Assembly (NCBI GenBank): GCA_034432795.1
Contig: DAOUBF010000078.1
Span: forward strand, 124,001-188,000
DNA length: 64,000 bases
Source: DAOUBF01 sp034432795
GTDB taxonomy: Bacteria > Chloroflexota > Anaerolineae > DSLN01
Direction: 5' to 3'
In this document: piece by piece, positions 34,167-42,911 of the stretch
How the letters are laid out: each line of letters begins with the position of its first letter
How positions within the stretch are numbered: the stretch's first letter is position 1
Translations under genes and position numbers: made by a program
The notes under the pieces: model-generated
The model's input: only the letters and a program-made list of their open reading frames with translations
Told to the model about the DNA's origin: nothing
Database searches by the model: none

Positions 34167-35486
34167 CTATGGGAAGATGCCTCGCATCTTCACCACATCG
34201 GCCACACGCTTCACCGCCAGCATATTGGCACCTAAGCGCAGTGGCACGCCCTGTTCGTGGCTATACTCCCAAACCGCGTTGAAGGCATGGACCATCGTCC
34301 GTTCCAGGTTACGATTGACCTCGGCCTCATCCCAGAAGAACACCTGCAGGCCCTGCACCCATTCAAAGTAGCTGACCACGACGCCGCCCGCGTTCGCTAG
34401 GATGTCCGGCACAACGGGGATATTGCGCTCTTGCAGGATGGCATCCGCCTCGCGTGTGGTCGGGCCGTTGGCCGCCTCAACGATCAGCCGCGCCCGGATG
34501 CGGGGCGCGTTGTCCTTGTGAATCTGGTGCTCCACCGCCGCCGGGATAAGCACATCCACGTCGGCGGTTAATAGCTCGTCGTTGCTGATGTGCTCAACAC
34601 CTGGGCCATAATAGCCCTCAAGCAGATGGCGGGGATGAGCATCCACATGGCGGTTAAGGTCGGCGATATCCAATCCACGCGGATGATACAGCCCGCCGGT
34701 GACATCGCTCACTGCCAGGACCTTACAGCCCATCTGGCTCAGAATCGTCGCCACGGTCTGGCCGACATTGCCATAGCCCTGCACAGCAACGGTTGTCTCT
34801 GCCGGGTCCCAAGCCAGCCGCCTGAGCATTTCGCGGGTGATAATGGCCACGCCGCGCCCGGTGGCCTCTTTACGGCCCAGGGAGCCGCCCAGAGCCAGGG
34901 GCTTGCCCGTGGTCGTGGCGAAGGCCGACCGGCCTTCCATCATGCTGATGGTATCGGTCATCCAGGCCATCACCTGGGGGTCTGTGTTGATGTCGGGGCC
35001 GGGGATGTCCTGCTTCGGACCGATGATCGGGCGGATCATCACCGTGAAGCGGCGGGTCAGGCGGCAGATCTCATCCCTGGAGAGTTGCCAGGGGTCACAG
35101 CGCACGCCACCTTTGGCGCCGCCATAAGGGATGCCGACCACAGCGCACTTCCAGGTCATCAGCATAGCCAATGCCCTGACCTCGTTGAGCGTGACTGCCG
35201 GATGGTAACGAAACCCGCCCTTGCATGGCCCCCGCGCACTGGAATGCTGGACACGGTAGCCGGTGAAGACCTCAATATGACCATCGTCCATCACAACGGG
35301 GACGGAGACGGTCAACTCTCGCTCCGGCTGGCGCAAGAAAGCGTGGAGGCCAGGGTCCAGCTTGAGCCGCTGGGCCACCTCGTCTAACTGAGCCAGCGTT
35401 GTATCCCACAGGTCCGGCTGGCTGCGCTCGCTCACAATGAGAATAGGTTGCAATTTCAGCCGATGGGCCTCCGATAGAGCATCCAT
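34167..35486 (-). CDS. Glutamate dehydrogenase, copy 2
   Basis: 439 residues. Family blocks: KGGFRYHPAVTLNEVRALAM, TWKCAVVGIPYGGAKGG, the dinucleotide site GYGNVGQTVATIL (classical GxGNxG) and NAGGVVVSYFEWVQGLQVFFW. Clearly diverged from copy 1 at 15851. ATG 35486 is chosen with CAGGAGG upstream. It follows an unknown gene by 38 bases in the same orientation, so they are probably one operon. Two GDHs may serve anabolic and catabolic directions or form hetero-oligomers; this is not decided by the sequence. Confidence 0.94.
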   Translation of the reverse strand: MDALSEAHRLKLQPILIVSERSQPDLWDTTLAQLDEVAQRLKLDPGLHAFLRQPERELTVSVPVVMDDGHIEVFTGYRVQHSSARGPCKGGFRYHPAVTLNEVRALAMLMTWKCAVVGIPYGGAKGGVRCDPWQLSRDEICRLTRRFTVMIRPIIGPKQDIPGPDINTDPQVMAWMTDTISMMEGRSAFATTTGKPLALGGSLGRKEATGRGVAIITREMLRRLAWDPAETTVAVQGYGNVGQTVATILSQMGCKVLAVSDVTGGLYHPRGLDIADLNRHVDAHPRHLLEGYYGPGVEHISNDELLTADVDVLIPAAVEHQIHKDNAPRIRARLIVEAANGPTTREADAILQERNIPVVPDILANAGGVVVSYFEWVQGLQVFFWDEAEVNRNLERTMVHAFNAVWEYSHEQGVPLRLGANMLAVKRVADVVKMRGIFP

Positions 35487-35524
35487 GACGGCCACCTCCT
35501 GGAGCCTGGGGGGTCTGTGCCCCC

Positions 35525-36076
35525 TTACCTGGCTCGCCAAATCTCAAGAGGCGGCATGTGGATAGAGGTCAACATGGCGCCATATCCCTTGCGATTGGCG
35601 ACATCATGGTCATCCACCAACTGCACATCCACGAGAACCTGTGGGTGGCCTGGCCCCATTTTTTCCTGATAGGATTCAACCAGGGCCCGGTCCAGGGCAG
35701 CGGCGGCGGATTGAAGCGCTGCTGTCTTGCGCGTCACCCATAGGATCAGATTCACCGGCGCCAATTCCTCTCCCCGAAACACCAGGTCCTCAGGCGTGGC
35801 CTCATACTCAATCATGTACGCGGCCTTCACATTCCTGTCCAACGTGCCCAGATAGATCGCGGCTTCACGGGCCAACTCCTGGCGAAACACAGCGATCGTT
35901 TCAGGGTGGTTGGCCTTCAAGCGCTCAATCACCTGGGCGGGCGAGGTCAGGCGCAGCTTAGACGCCACCAGCCGTAGCACGCGATCCAGCGAGCCTTCCG
36001 CAATCCCTGAAGGGGCTGTCTCTGGCCGTACCGACGCAGGGGTCGTGCGTGTGTCCATCTCAGGTTGTTTAGACAT
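35525..36076 (-). CDS. Unknown protein co-transcribed with glutamate dehydrogenase
   Basis: 183 residues, no signal peptide or membrane helix. A polar N-terminus (about 1-30) is followed by a helical region (RVLRLVASKLRLTSPAQVIERL, in parts) and a mixed alpha/beta part ending VQLVDDHDVANRKGYGAML. Not recognised. ATG 36076 is preceded by a very strong GGAGGAGG. Position before gdhA copy 2 suggests a regulator or partner of the enzyme, but nothing in the sequence proves it. Confidence 0.75.
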   Translation of the reverse strand: MSKQPEMDTRTTPASVRPETAPSGIAEGSLDRVLRLVASKLRLTSPAQVIERLKANHPETIAVFRQELAREAAIYLGTLDRNVKAAYMIEYEATPEDLVFRGEELAPVNLILWVTRKTAALQSAAAALDRALVESYQEKMGPGHPQVLVDVQLVDDHDVANRKGYGAMLTSIHMPPLEIWRAR

Positions 36077-36108
36077 TCTCTTACCTCCTCCGTCTGTTCA
36101 CCGGGTTT

Positions 36109-36314
36109 GTACTAAGGGATTCGCTAACCACAAGGCTAATCCGTTAGTACCTCTTTGCTTCTAGCACAAAAAGGCTGAAAAGCGCATAAAAACGCCCGGT
36201 GTCTTCATGAAAACGGCATGAAAAAGGCCGTAAGACCCCGCCCACACGTGTGGCGTGGCCCGCCGTGCTCGGTTCCCATTTCCTTGATTCTTTATAGATA
36301 ATCCGTTGAGTACC
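36109..36314. repeat. GGTACTAACGGATTAG / GATAATCCGTTGAGTACC repeat pair
   Basis: A 43-base inverted-repeat unit (36109-36151, GTACTAAGGGATTCG ... CTAATCCGTTAGTACC) and, 130 bases on, CCTTGATTC with ATAGATAATCCGTTGAGTACC (36280-36314, in parts). The interval 36152-36279 contains CACACGTGTG and AT-richer sequence likely to hold the promoter of the gene at 36076. Confidence 0.65.
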
Positions 36315-36334
36315 ACTATCGTTAAGGGAGGAGG

Positions 36335-37060
36335 CTATGCTTCAGGCGGAGGGGACTCCGGCGAGGGTTCCGGCGCGGTGAGCATATACCCGACGCCGGG
36401 GACGGTGATGAGATATTGCGGGTTGGCCGGATCAGGTTCAAGTTTGCGCCGCAAATAGCGCACATAGGCGCGAAGGTAATCAATGTCATTCCGATATTCC
36501 GGCCCCCAGACCTTGATCAGGAGTTCCTCATGTGACATCACACGGTTGACGTTCAGGGCCAGTTGATGGAGCAGCTTATACTCCGTCGGCGTGAGCGGGA
36601 CATTTTTGCCCTTCATCTTCACCTGGTGACGGGCATAGTTGATCTCCAGGTCGCCACAGGTCAGGCCCGCTGTAGTCACTACCTCGTCAGGGCGTTTGTA
36701 ACGGCGCAGCACGGCCTGCACACGCATGACCAACTCCCTGGCGCTGAAGGGTTTGGTAATATAATCGTCCGCGCCGGCCTCAAAGCCGCGCACCAGGTCG
36801 CTTTCCTGTGCCTTGGCCGTGAGCATGATCACCGGCACATCCGAAAACTCGCGGATACGGCGGCAGACTGCGTAGCCGTCCATGCCATACGGCAGGACGA
36901 TATCCAGGAGCACCAGATCGGGCTGCTCCAACGCAAGCATCTCCAGGGCCGCTTCGCCGTTGGCGGCGGCGATCACCTCGTATCCCATGGCTTTCAGCAC
37001 CTCGGTCGCCAGCCGTACAAGGCGCGGCTCATCGTCCACAACCAGGATCTTCTCAGCCAT
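36335..37060 (-). CDS. Response regulator, OmpR/PhoB family
   Basis: 241 residues. Receiver domain (1-120) with acidic pocket VVDDEP, phospho-acceptor Asp in LVLLDIVLPYGMDG, and KP switch (YITKPFSARELV). Winged-helix DNA-binding domain (about 135-230) with VPLTPTEYKLLHQLALN and YLRAYVRYLRRKLEPDP. Twenty bases downstream of the sensor kinase gene, so they form a two-component pair. Target genes unknown; YGMDG carries a one-residue insertion compared with usual PxxDG. Confidence 0.95.
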   Translation of the reverse strand: MAEKILVVDDEPRLVRLATEVLKAMGYEVIAAANGEAALEMLALEQPDLVLLDIVLPYGMDGYAVCRRIREFSDVPVIMLTAKAQESDLVRGFEAGADDYITKPFSARELVMRVQAVLRRYKRPDEVVTTAGLTCGDLEINYARHQVKMKGKNVPLTPTEYKLLHQLALNVNRVMSHEELLIKVWGPEYRNDIDYLRAYVRYLRRKLEPDPANPQYLITVPGVGYMLTAPEPSPESPPPEA

Positions 37061-37080
37061 CCTCGGAAGCCTTCATCCTT

Positions 37081-38463
37081 TCAGGTCTCAACAGACAGTC
37101 CGCTGCTCAGGCCGGTGCGGGGCAGGGTGAAGTGCAACGTCGTGCCTTCGCCCACCTTACTTTCTGCCCAGATACGCCCACCGTGCATCTCCACAATGGC
37201 ACGCGCAATGGGGAGCCCCAGCCCGGTGCCTGGAACGTGCTTGCCCGAGGTCAGGCTGACGCGGAAGAACTTCTCAAACAGCCGGTTCAAGTCCTCGGGC
37301 GAGATGCCGATGCCCTGATCGGCCACGCTGATCTCTACCTCATCAGGCCGGGCCTCGCCCCGAATGACGATCAGGGTGCCCTCTGCGGAGTACTTGATGG
37401 CGTTGTCCAGCAGGTTGCGCAAGACCTGCTGGACACGGTAGGGGTCGGCGTCCACGATGGGGAAGTGTCGCGGGAAATCCACCAGGATGCGATGTTGGCG
37501 GCTGCGGTGCTCAAATTCTTTGACTACGGCATGGACCAGGCGGGGTAAGATCACGGGCTGGAGGTCAAGCTTGAGTTGCCCAGCTTCAATCAGCGACGAC
37601 TCCAGCATCTCATGGATGATGCTGGTGAGGTGGTCGCATTCCTCATCAATGATCTCCAGAAACTCACGCTGGCTTTGAGGGTCAAAGTTGGCCTCTTCCA
37701 TCAGCAAGGCGGTGGAATAGCCTTTGATAGAGGCCAACGGCGTACGCATGTCGTGGGCCAACGAGGCGATCACCTCCGACTTGAAGCGGTTGGCTTCCTC
37801 CAGGGCGCGCAGGTGCTTCTGCCTGGCCGCAAGCTCAGCGTTGCTGATCGCCAGGGCGATGAGATTGGCCAGGGCCTCAACAAAGGCCAGGTCGTTGGCA
37901 TCAAAGCTCCCCGGCTGGCGCAAATTGTACAGGCTGAGCACACCCAGGGTTCGGTCCCCGGCGATCAGGGGCGCACAAACAGCGCTCTTGGGCTGGTCCG
38001 CCCCGCCCATAGCGCGGCGAAAGCATTCTTTCCCTTGGGGGCGGACGTTTTCCGTAGCGCGGCTCACATCGTCCGCAGTCTGGTAAAGCGCACTCCGATT
38101 GGAGATGAAACATTCACCGGCCATCCCCTCGGCGGGCTGCAGGCGCAACTGTCGCAGGGGTTCAACATCCAGGCCAACCGCCGCAGCGCAGAAAAGCTCG
38201 CCTGCATCCTGGTCATAGAGCATGAGCGTACCACTATCCGCATGCGCCAGGACGGTGATCAAGCGTTCCAGGATAGTGGGCAGCATTTCATCCATCTCAT
38301 TGATGGTGGCCAGGGCGCGCGCGACCTCCAGCAACGTATCGCGTTCATTTTCCAGCCGGCGCAGTTCGGCTTCCAGCCGGCGCACCTCCGCTGCCAGGTG
38401 CTCTGCGTCCTGAGGGTGGGGTATCACAGTCATCCCAGGCATTCCTCTCACCAAGGGCAACAT
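37081..38463 (-). CDS. GAF-domain sensor histidine kinase
   Basis: 460 residues, no membrane helices. Coiled coil (about 20-50), GAF domain (about 65-215), HisKA with H-box SLAHDMRTPLASIKGYS (His near 248) and HATPase with N box NLLDNAIKYSAEG, G1 DQGIGIS and G2 GTGLGLPIARAI. Cytoplasmic; signal unknown. The start could be ATG 38463, 38442 or 38433; GAGAGGA favours the last. Pairs with the regulator at 36335. Confidence 0.93.
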   Translation of the reverse strand: MLPLVRGMPGMTVIPHPQDAEHLAAEVRRLEAELRRLENERDTLLEVARALATINEMDEMLPTILERLITVLAHADSGTLMLYDQDAGELFCAAAVGLDVEPLRQLRLQPAEGMAGECFISNRSALYQTADDVSRATENVRPQGKECFRRAMGGADQPKSAVCAPLIAGDRTLGVLSLYNLRQPGSFDANDLAFVEALANLIALAISNAELAARQKHLRALEEANRFKSEVIASLAHDMRTPLASIKGYSTALLMEEANFDPQSQREFLEIIDEECDHLTSIIHEMLESSLIEAGQLKLDLQPVILPRLVHAVVKEFEHRSRQHRILVDFPRHFPIVDADPYRVQQVLRNLLDNAIKYSAEGTLIVIRGEARPDEVEISVADQGIGISPEDLNRLFEKFFRVSLTSGKHVPGTGLGLPIARAIVEMHGGRIWAESKVGEGTTLHFTLPRTGLSSGLSVET

Positions 38464-38514
38464 AAACCCGTTGTCAGGAGTTGATCATATACCATATTGC
38501 CCCAAATGAGGAAA

Positions 38515-38642
38515 GGCACTAACGGATTAGCCTTGTGGTTAAGGGGAGAAGGCGCGGAATAAGAACTCTCTCACCTCCCTGATTCCTGTCACCGAAGGTG
38601 ACGTTGGCCTCCTTGATTCCTGTAAATAATCCGTTGAGTACC
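38515..38642 (+). repeat. Complete GGTACT-family element (128 bp) with terminal inverted repeats
   Basis: Left end GGCACTAACGGATTAGCC, right end AATAATCCGTTGAGTACC; the reverse complement of the right end (GGTACTCAACGGATTATT) pairs with the left. Inside is the hairpin GTCACC-GAA-GGTGAC and TCCTTGATTCCTGT. Lies between the sirtuin and kinase genes. Confidence 0.7.
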
Positions 38643-38668
38643 ATTTTCCCTGTGTGCTCTGGGTAAAA

Positions 38669-39439
38669 CTATCTAGGCGCCAGGGCGCGTGCGGCCAGGC
38701 GGGGCAGCACCACGGCGACATCGGCGTGGAAGACAGCCTCGGCCAACGCGTCCATGTGCGTGGCCTCGCGGTTGATCAGGATCAGGTGCGCACCCGCCTC
38801 ATGTGCCAGCAGGGGCAGGTCGCCTGCGGGCGCGACCTCCAGCGACGAGCCGACGATCAGCATGAGATCGCAGCGGCGCGCCTCCTGTTGCGCTTCGTAG
38901 AAGGCGCGGGCGGGGAGCTGCTCGCCAAACAGGACCACGTCGGGTTTGATCACGCCGCCACAGCGCGGGCAGCGCGGCACCTCGCCGTCCTCTATGAACC
39001 GTTCTATGATTGGGCGGGCGGGGAAGTGGGCGTAGCAATGCATACAGGTGGCCTGGCGCAGGTGGCCGTGCACCTCAATGACGCGCCGGGAGCCAGCCGC
39101 CTGGTGCAGACCGTCAATGTTCTGGGTGATCACCGCCTTGAGGACACCGGCGGCCTCCAGCGCAGCCAGGGCCTGGTGAGCGGGGTTGGGCCGGGCCGTG
39201 AGCGTCAACCCGGCCAGGGGACGGATCCAGTTGTAGAAGCGCTCCGGGTGGCGGCGGAAGCTGTAAATAGAAGCCACCTCCAGGGGGTCCACCTGTTCCC
39301 ACAGTCCGGAGCCGGGGCTACGAAAATCCGGCACGCCGGAGGGTGTGCTGATGCCGGCGCCGGTCAGCGCAATGGCGTAGCGGGCCTGCTTCAGCCGCCG
39401 TGCGGCCCGGTTCAGGCGGCGCTCGTCCAGGGAAGCCAT
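38669..39439 (-). CDS. Sir2-family NAD-dependent protein deacylase
   Basis: 256 residues. NAD-binding GAGISTPSGVPDFRSPGSGL (about 27-46), TQNIDGLHQAAG, catalytic His in EVHGHLRQATC and a zinc site made by CMHC and CPRCGG. Family members remove acyl groups from lysine using NAD. Normal length. ATG 39439 is followed by a short helix; the preceding gene (endonuclease V) is 45 bases away in the same orientation. Confidence 0.95.
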   Translation of the reverse strand: MASLDERRLNRAARRLKQARYAIALTGAGISTPSGVPDFRSPGSGLWEQVDPLEVASIYSFRRHPERFYNWIRPLAGLTLTARPNPAHQALAALEAAGVLKAVITQNIDGLHQAAGSRRVIEVHGHLRQATCMHCYAHFPARPIIERFIEDGEVPRCPRCGGVIKPDVVLFGEQLPARAFYEAQQEARRCDLMLIVGSSLEVAPAGDLPLLAHEAGAHLILINREATHMDALAEAVFHADVAVVLPRLAARALAPR

Positions 39440-39483
39440 AGGAGTTGTTCAACTCCAACCGGGCTGTGAGCACCGGTACTGGG

Positions 39484-40203
39484 TCAATCAAACAGCGTGG
39501 GCTGCTGGGCCGGAGGGACGACGGTCTCACCGGCAGCGACCCGGTGGGCCAGGCGCGTCGGCTCCGGCAGCCGATAGCCCCGTACACAGTTTAGCACAAA
39601 ACGCACCGCAGAGTCCAGATCAATGCGGTGGCCGACGGAGATATAGAGGGGCTTGGTGCCGGGCCGGGTGCGCACCACCATGCCGATCACCTCGCCGCGA
39701 TCGAGCAGGGGGACGCGATCGCCGCTGTTAGGGCCAGGCGCCGGCTCCTGGCCGGGGGGATAATAGGGGTACAGCCTGGACTTGGCGCAGCCAATCGTGG
39801 GTCGCTCCAGCCACAGCCCCACGTGGCAGGCGATCCCAAAGTGGCGTGGATGGGCGCGCCCCTGTCCATCTATAATAAAGACGTCCGGCTGATGCTTGAG
39901 CCGGTCAATGGCGGCCAGCACCGCCGGCGCCTCGCGGAAGGCCAGCAGGCCGGGGATGTAGGGGAAGGTGACCTGGCCCTCGTAGGTGGCCTGCTCAATC
40001 GGGCGGAGTTCAGGGTAGGTGAGGACCACGATGGCGGCACGGGCCAGGTCATCGCGGATGCCCACATCCACGCCAGCGACAAGATGGACGTCCCTCAGGG
40101 GCGGGCCTTCAACGATGCGGGCGGCCAGTTCGCGCTGCAGCGCTTCGGCCTGCTGGGGGGTGAGGTCCCACCGGTGTAGCGGCGGTCGTGATGGGGCGGT
40201 CAC
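39484..40203 (-). CDS. nfi: Endonuclease V
   Basis: 239 residues. Cleaves the second phosphodiester 3' of deaminated bases such as inosine. GVDVGIRDD holds the first metal Asp; FIIDGQGRAHPRHFGIACHV is the family signature; KSRLYPY and the Gly-rich GDRVPLLDRGEVIGMV follow. GTG 40203 (TAPSRPPLHRW) is chosen because it lies 23 bases after the stop of the upstream gene, while the longer frame overlaps it. Residues 225-239 are a Pro/Gln tail. Confidence 0.93.
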   Translation of the reverse strand: MTAPSRPPLHRWDLTPQQAEALQRELAARIVEGPPLRDVHLVAGVDVGIRDDLARAAIVVLTYPELRPIEQATYEGQVTFPYIPGLLAFREAPAVLAAIDRLKHQPDVFIIDGQGRAHPRHFGIACHVGLWLERPTIGCAKSRLYPYYPPGQEPAPGPNSGDRVPLLDRGEVIGMVVRTRPGTKPLYISVGHRIDLDSAVRFVLNCVRGYRLPEPTRLAHRVAAGETVVPPAQQPTLFD

Positions 40204-40226
40204 GGGGGCGCGTCCTGCGCCGTCGC

Positions 40227-41396
40227 TCAGGCCGGCATGGCGCCGTCGGGCGAACGCGCCGGCTGGCCTCCCCATAGCGGGAGCGACGCCGCCAGGTCAC
40301 GGAACTGTTGGGCGGTGGGGCTATCCGGCTGGACCAGGACCATCGGCATGGCCTGCTCCACCGCCTGATCGGCCAGCTCCGCCGCCGGGGTGATCACCTG
40401 GGCGATCTTGCGCTGGAGCGCCTGTTCAATCAGGGGGGTGGACATGGCGGCGGGCGAGCGCTGGACCAGGACCAGGCGCACGCGCTCCGCCGAAATCCCC
40501 AGACGACTCAGTTCGGCCAGGAGCGCCTGGGCCAAGTTCACAGAGATGCGTTCTGGCTCCAGGCAGATGACAATGTTATCGGCAGCGCTGAGCACACGGC
40601 GATTGGCCTCATGCAGGCCGGTGCCGATGTCCACAATGACGACATTCGCCAGGCTGGCCAGCGATTTGAGGATGGCCTCGGCATATTCCGGGGACAGGCT
40701 CATGGGCGTCTCCAGCAACTGATGCGAGGCGGGCAGTAACCGCAGGCCACTGGCGTGCCTGACCAGCTCATGCTCAACCGTCACCGCGTGCAGGTCCATC
40801 AGTGGCCTGTTCATCAGGTTGGTCAGACTGCGGAAGTGGTCTAGCCCAAGCTGGAGGCCGGCGGTGGCGGCACCGGGGCGAAACTCGGCGAAGATCACAT
40901 CCTGGCCGGCCTGCATGAGTGAGGCTGCCAGATTCAGCGCGGTGGTGGTCGTCCCCAGGCCGCCACGCACGCCCATGACGGCGATGACAGTGGCATGGCG
41001 CGTGCTGACGGCCTGTGCCTGACTCTTGGCGCGGCTGAGCATGGCCTTGACACGGGCGCTGAGTTCCTGGGGGTGGGTGGGCTTGGTCAGGTAATCGTCG
41101 GCGCCGGCCTCAAACCCGGCCACCTTGTCTTCCACCAGGGTCTTGGCCGTGAACATGATCACGGGGATATGCGCCAGGCGCGGCACGCTGCGCAGACGGC
41201 GGCAGACCTCAAAGCCGTCCATGTCCGGCATCATCACATCCAGCAGGATCAGATCGGGCGGATGGGCCTCGGCCATCTGCAGGGCCTGCGCGCCGCTCTG
41301 GGCTGTGGCGGTCTCATAGCCCTGGCGTTGCAGCATTAATCCGATGAGGGTGAGACTGTCGCGGTCATCGTCTACGATCAGGATTCTTTCGGCCAT
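40227..41396 (-). CDS. Receiver-domain plus CpaE/TadZ-like ParA-type ATPase
   Basis: 389 residues. Receiver domain (1-120; VDDDRD, LILLDVMMPDMDG, YLTKPTHPQEL) joined to a MinD/ParA-like ATPase (about 140-380) with a deviant Walker A, VMGVRGGLGTTTTALNLAAS. CpaE/TadZ proteins place tight-adherence pilus machinery, but no pilus genes are nearby. The usual first Lys of the deviant Walker A is a Gly/Leu here (GGLGTTT), as in many CpaE members. ATG 41396 has TGGAG six bases before it. Confidence 0.88.
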   Translation of the reverse strand: MAERILIVDDDRDSLTLIGLMLQRQGYETATAQSGAQALQMAEAHPPDLILLDVMMPDMDGFEVCRRLRSVPRLAHIPVIMFTAKTLVEDKVAGFEAGADDYLTKPTHPQELSARVKAMLSRAKSQAQAVSTRHATVIAVMGVRGGLGTTTTALNLAASLMQAGQDVIFAEFRPGAATAGLQLGLDHFRSLTNLMNRPLMDLHAVTVEHELVRHASGLRLLPASHQLLETPMSLSPEYAEAILKSLASLANVVIVDIGTGLHEANRRVLSAADNIVICLEPERISVNLAQALLAELSRLGISAERVRLVLVQRSPAAMSTPLIEQALQRKIAQVITPAAELADQAVEQAMPMVLVQPDSPTAQQFRDLAASLPLWGGQPARSPDGAMPA

Positions 41397-41427
41397 GAGC
41401 ATCTCCAGGCATTCAACGATCGGCCAA

Positions 41428-41684
41428 TTTCCTTGATTCCTGTCGCCGAAGGCGGCGTTGTTAGATAATCCGTTGAGTACCTCAACCCCAACCCTCCCCC
41501 GCAAGGGGGGAGGGGGGTGATTCTGCCCCCCACCCCAGCCCTCCCCTCCAGAGGGGGAAGGGGCGGAGGCAGGCTGAAGGCTGACGGCTTTGTGGTACTG
41601 TAGCATAGTCTAGCACACTTCGCAAGGACCGCTTAGTACTATAGAGGGCCACTTCCCCAACCACAGGGCACATCCGTTAGTACC
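41428..41684. repeat. GGTACT-family repeat pair around a CCCTCC module
   Basis: Unit with TTCCTTGATTCCT, hairpin GTCGCC-GAA-GGCGGC and AGATAATCCGTTGAGTACC (41428-41481), then a CCCTCCCCCGC / GGGGGAGGG block (41482-41560), then a weakly related right end TCCGTTAGTACC (41673-41684). The last base touches the stop codon of the NtrC-like gene. Confidence 0.65.
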
Positions 41685-42911
41685 TTAACATCCGGCGGTG
41701 GGGTCTGCTGGGTCCCCCGCGGCGCTCAGGGCGGCCGCTTCGGCCTGGGCCACCTCGGCAGGCAGGTGCGAAAGCTGAATCTCCGGCCCATCGCAGAAGA
41801 GCACGGCGCGCTCCAGCACGTTGCGCAGTTCGCGGATGTTGCCGGGCCAGCGATAGGCTTTGAGCGCGGCCATGGCGCGGGGGTGGACCGAGGTGATACG
41901 CTTGCCCATCTCGCGGCTGGCCTGCTCCAGGAAGGTGGCCACGAACAGGGGCAGGTCGGCGACGCGCTCGCGCAGCGGCGGCAGGTGGAACTGTACCACG
42001 CTGAGGCGGTAATACAGGTCTTCGCGGAACTCCCCCGCCCGCACCGCCGCCGCCAGGTCGCGGTTGGTGGCGGCCATCAGCCGGATATTGACCCGCACCT
42101 CGCTGGTGCCTCCCACGCGCATCAACGTCTTGGTCTCCAACACGCGCAACAGCTTGGCCTGCATCTCCAGCTTCATGCTGCCGATCTCGTCCAGAAACAG
42201 CGTGCCCCCGTCGGCCAGCTCAATCAGCCCTTTCTTCTGGCGCTTGGCGCCGGTAAAGGCGCCCGGCTCGTAGCCGAACAACTCGCTTTCCAGGAGTTGA
42301 TCGGGGATGGCGGCGCAGTTGATGGCCATGAAGGCTTTGCCCGCACGTGGGCTGCGGGCGTGGATCGTCCGCGCCAGGACCTCCTTGCCTGTGCCGCTTT
42401 CGCCGGTGATGAGCACACTGAGCGGCGTGGGGGCCACGCGCTCAAGTTGCTCGGCCAGGCGGCGCATGGCCGGCGTCTCGCCCACGATCCAGGCGTCACC
42501 ACCGCTGCGGCCCTTCTGGCGCAATTGCTCCAGTTCCCGCCGCAGGGCCACCGACTCGGCAGCCTTGCTCAGATTGACCAGGAGTTCGGAGGTGTCAAAG
42601 GGCTTGGTCAGATAGTCAAAGGCGCCCAGCTTCATGGCCTGGACGGCGCTATGCACCGCGCCGAAGGCCGTCAGCACGATCACGGGCAGGTCGGCCCGCT
42701 GGCGGGTGATGCGTTCCAGGAGCGACAGGCCGTCCCCATCGGGCAGGGCCAGGTCCAGCAGCAGGATGTCCACATGGCGCGTTTCAAGCTGCTGCTCGGC
42801 CTGGGCCAGGGTGGTGGCGACCAGAGTCTCATAGCCTTCATCGGCCAGGATGCGCTCCAGGAAGGAGAGCAGGGTCGCTTCGTCGTCAACGATCAGGACA
42901 GTTGCGCTCAT
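41685..42911 (-). CDS. NtrC-family sigma-54 activator lacking the C-terminal HTH
   Basis: 408 residues. Receiver domain (1-120; VDDEAT, LLLDLALPDGDG, YLTKPFDTSEL) and AAA+ domain (about 145-375) with Walker A GESGTGKE, sigma-54 contact loop ELFGYEPGAFTGAKRQKKG (in parts GAFTGA), Walker B GGTLFLDEIGS and R-finger region. After RNVLERAVLFCDG the protein ends within about 40 residues (Ala/Pro-rich) without the Fis-type helix-turn-helix. The TAA is followed directly by a GGTACTAACGG repeat, so the end may have been cut off. ATG 42911 overlaps the kinase stop (ATGA). Confidence 0.93.
   Translation of the reverse strand: MSATVLIVDDEATLLSFLERILADEGYETLVATTLAQAEQQLETRHVDILLLDLALPDGDGLSLLERITRQRADLPVIVLTAFGAVHSAVQAMKLGAFDYLTKPFDTSELLVNLSKAAESVALRRELEQLRQKGRSGGDAWIVGETPAMRRLAEQLERVAPTPLSVLITGESGTGKEVLARTIHARSPRAGKAFMAINCAAIPDQLLESELFGYEPGAFTGAKRQKKGLIELADGGTLFLDEIGSMKLEMQAKLLRVLETKTLMRVGGTSEVRVNIRLMAATNRDLAAAVRAGEFREDLYYRLSVVQFHLPPLRERVADLPLFVATFLEQASREMGKRITSVHPRAMAALKAYRWPGNIRELRNVLERAVLFCDGPEIQLSHLPAEVAQAEAAALSAAGDPADPTAGC

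Noticed and set aside
38669..39469. Long plus-strand ORF opposite the sirtuin gene
   Set aside because: Antisense shadow typical of GC-rich genes; the minus-strand protein has all sirtuin motifs.
41396..41606. N-terminal extension of the REC-CpaE protein
   Set aside because: It is translated from repeat sequence; the receiver domain starts at ATG 41396.
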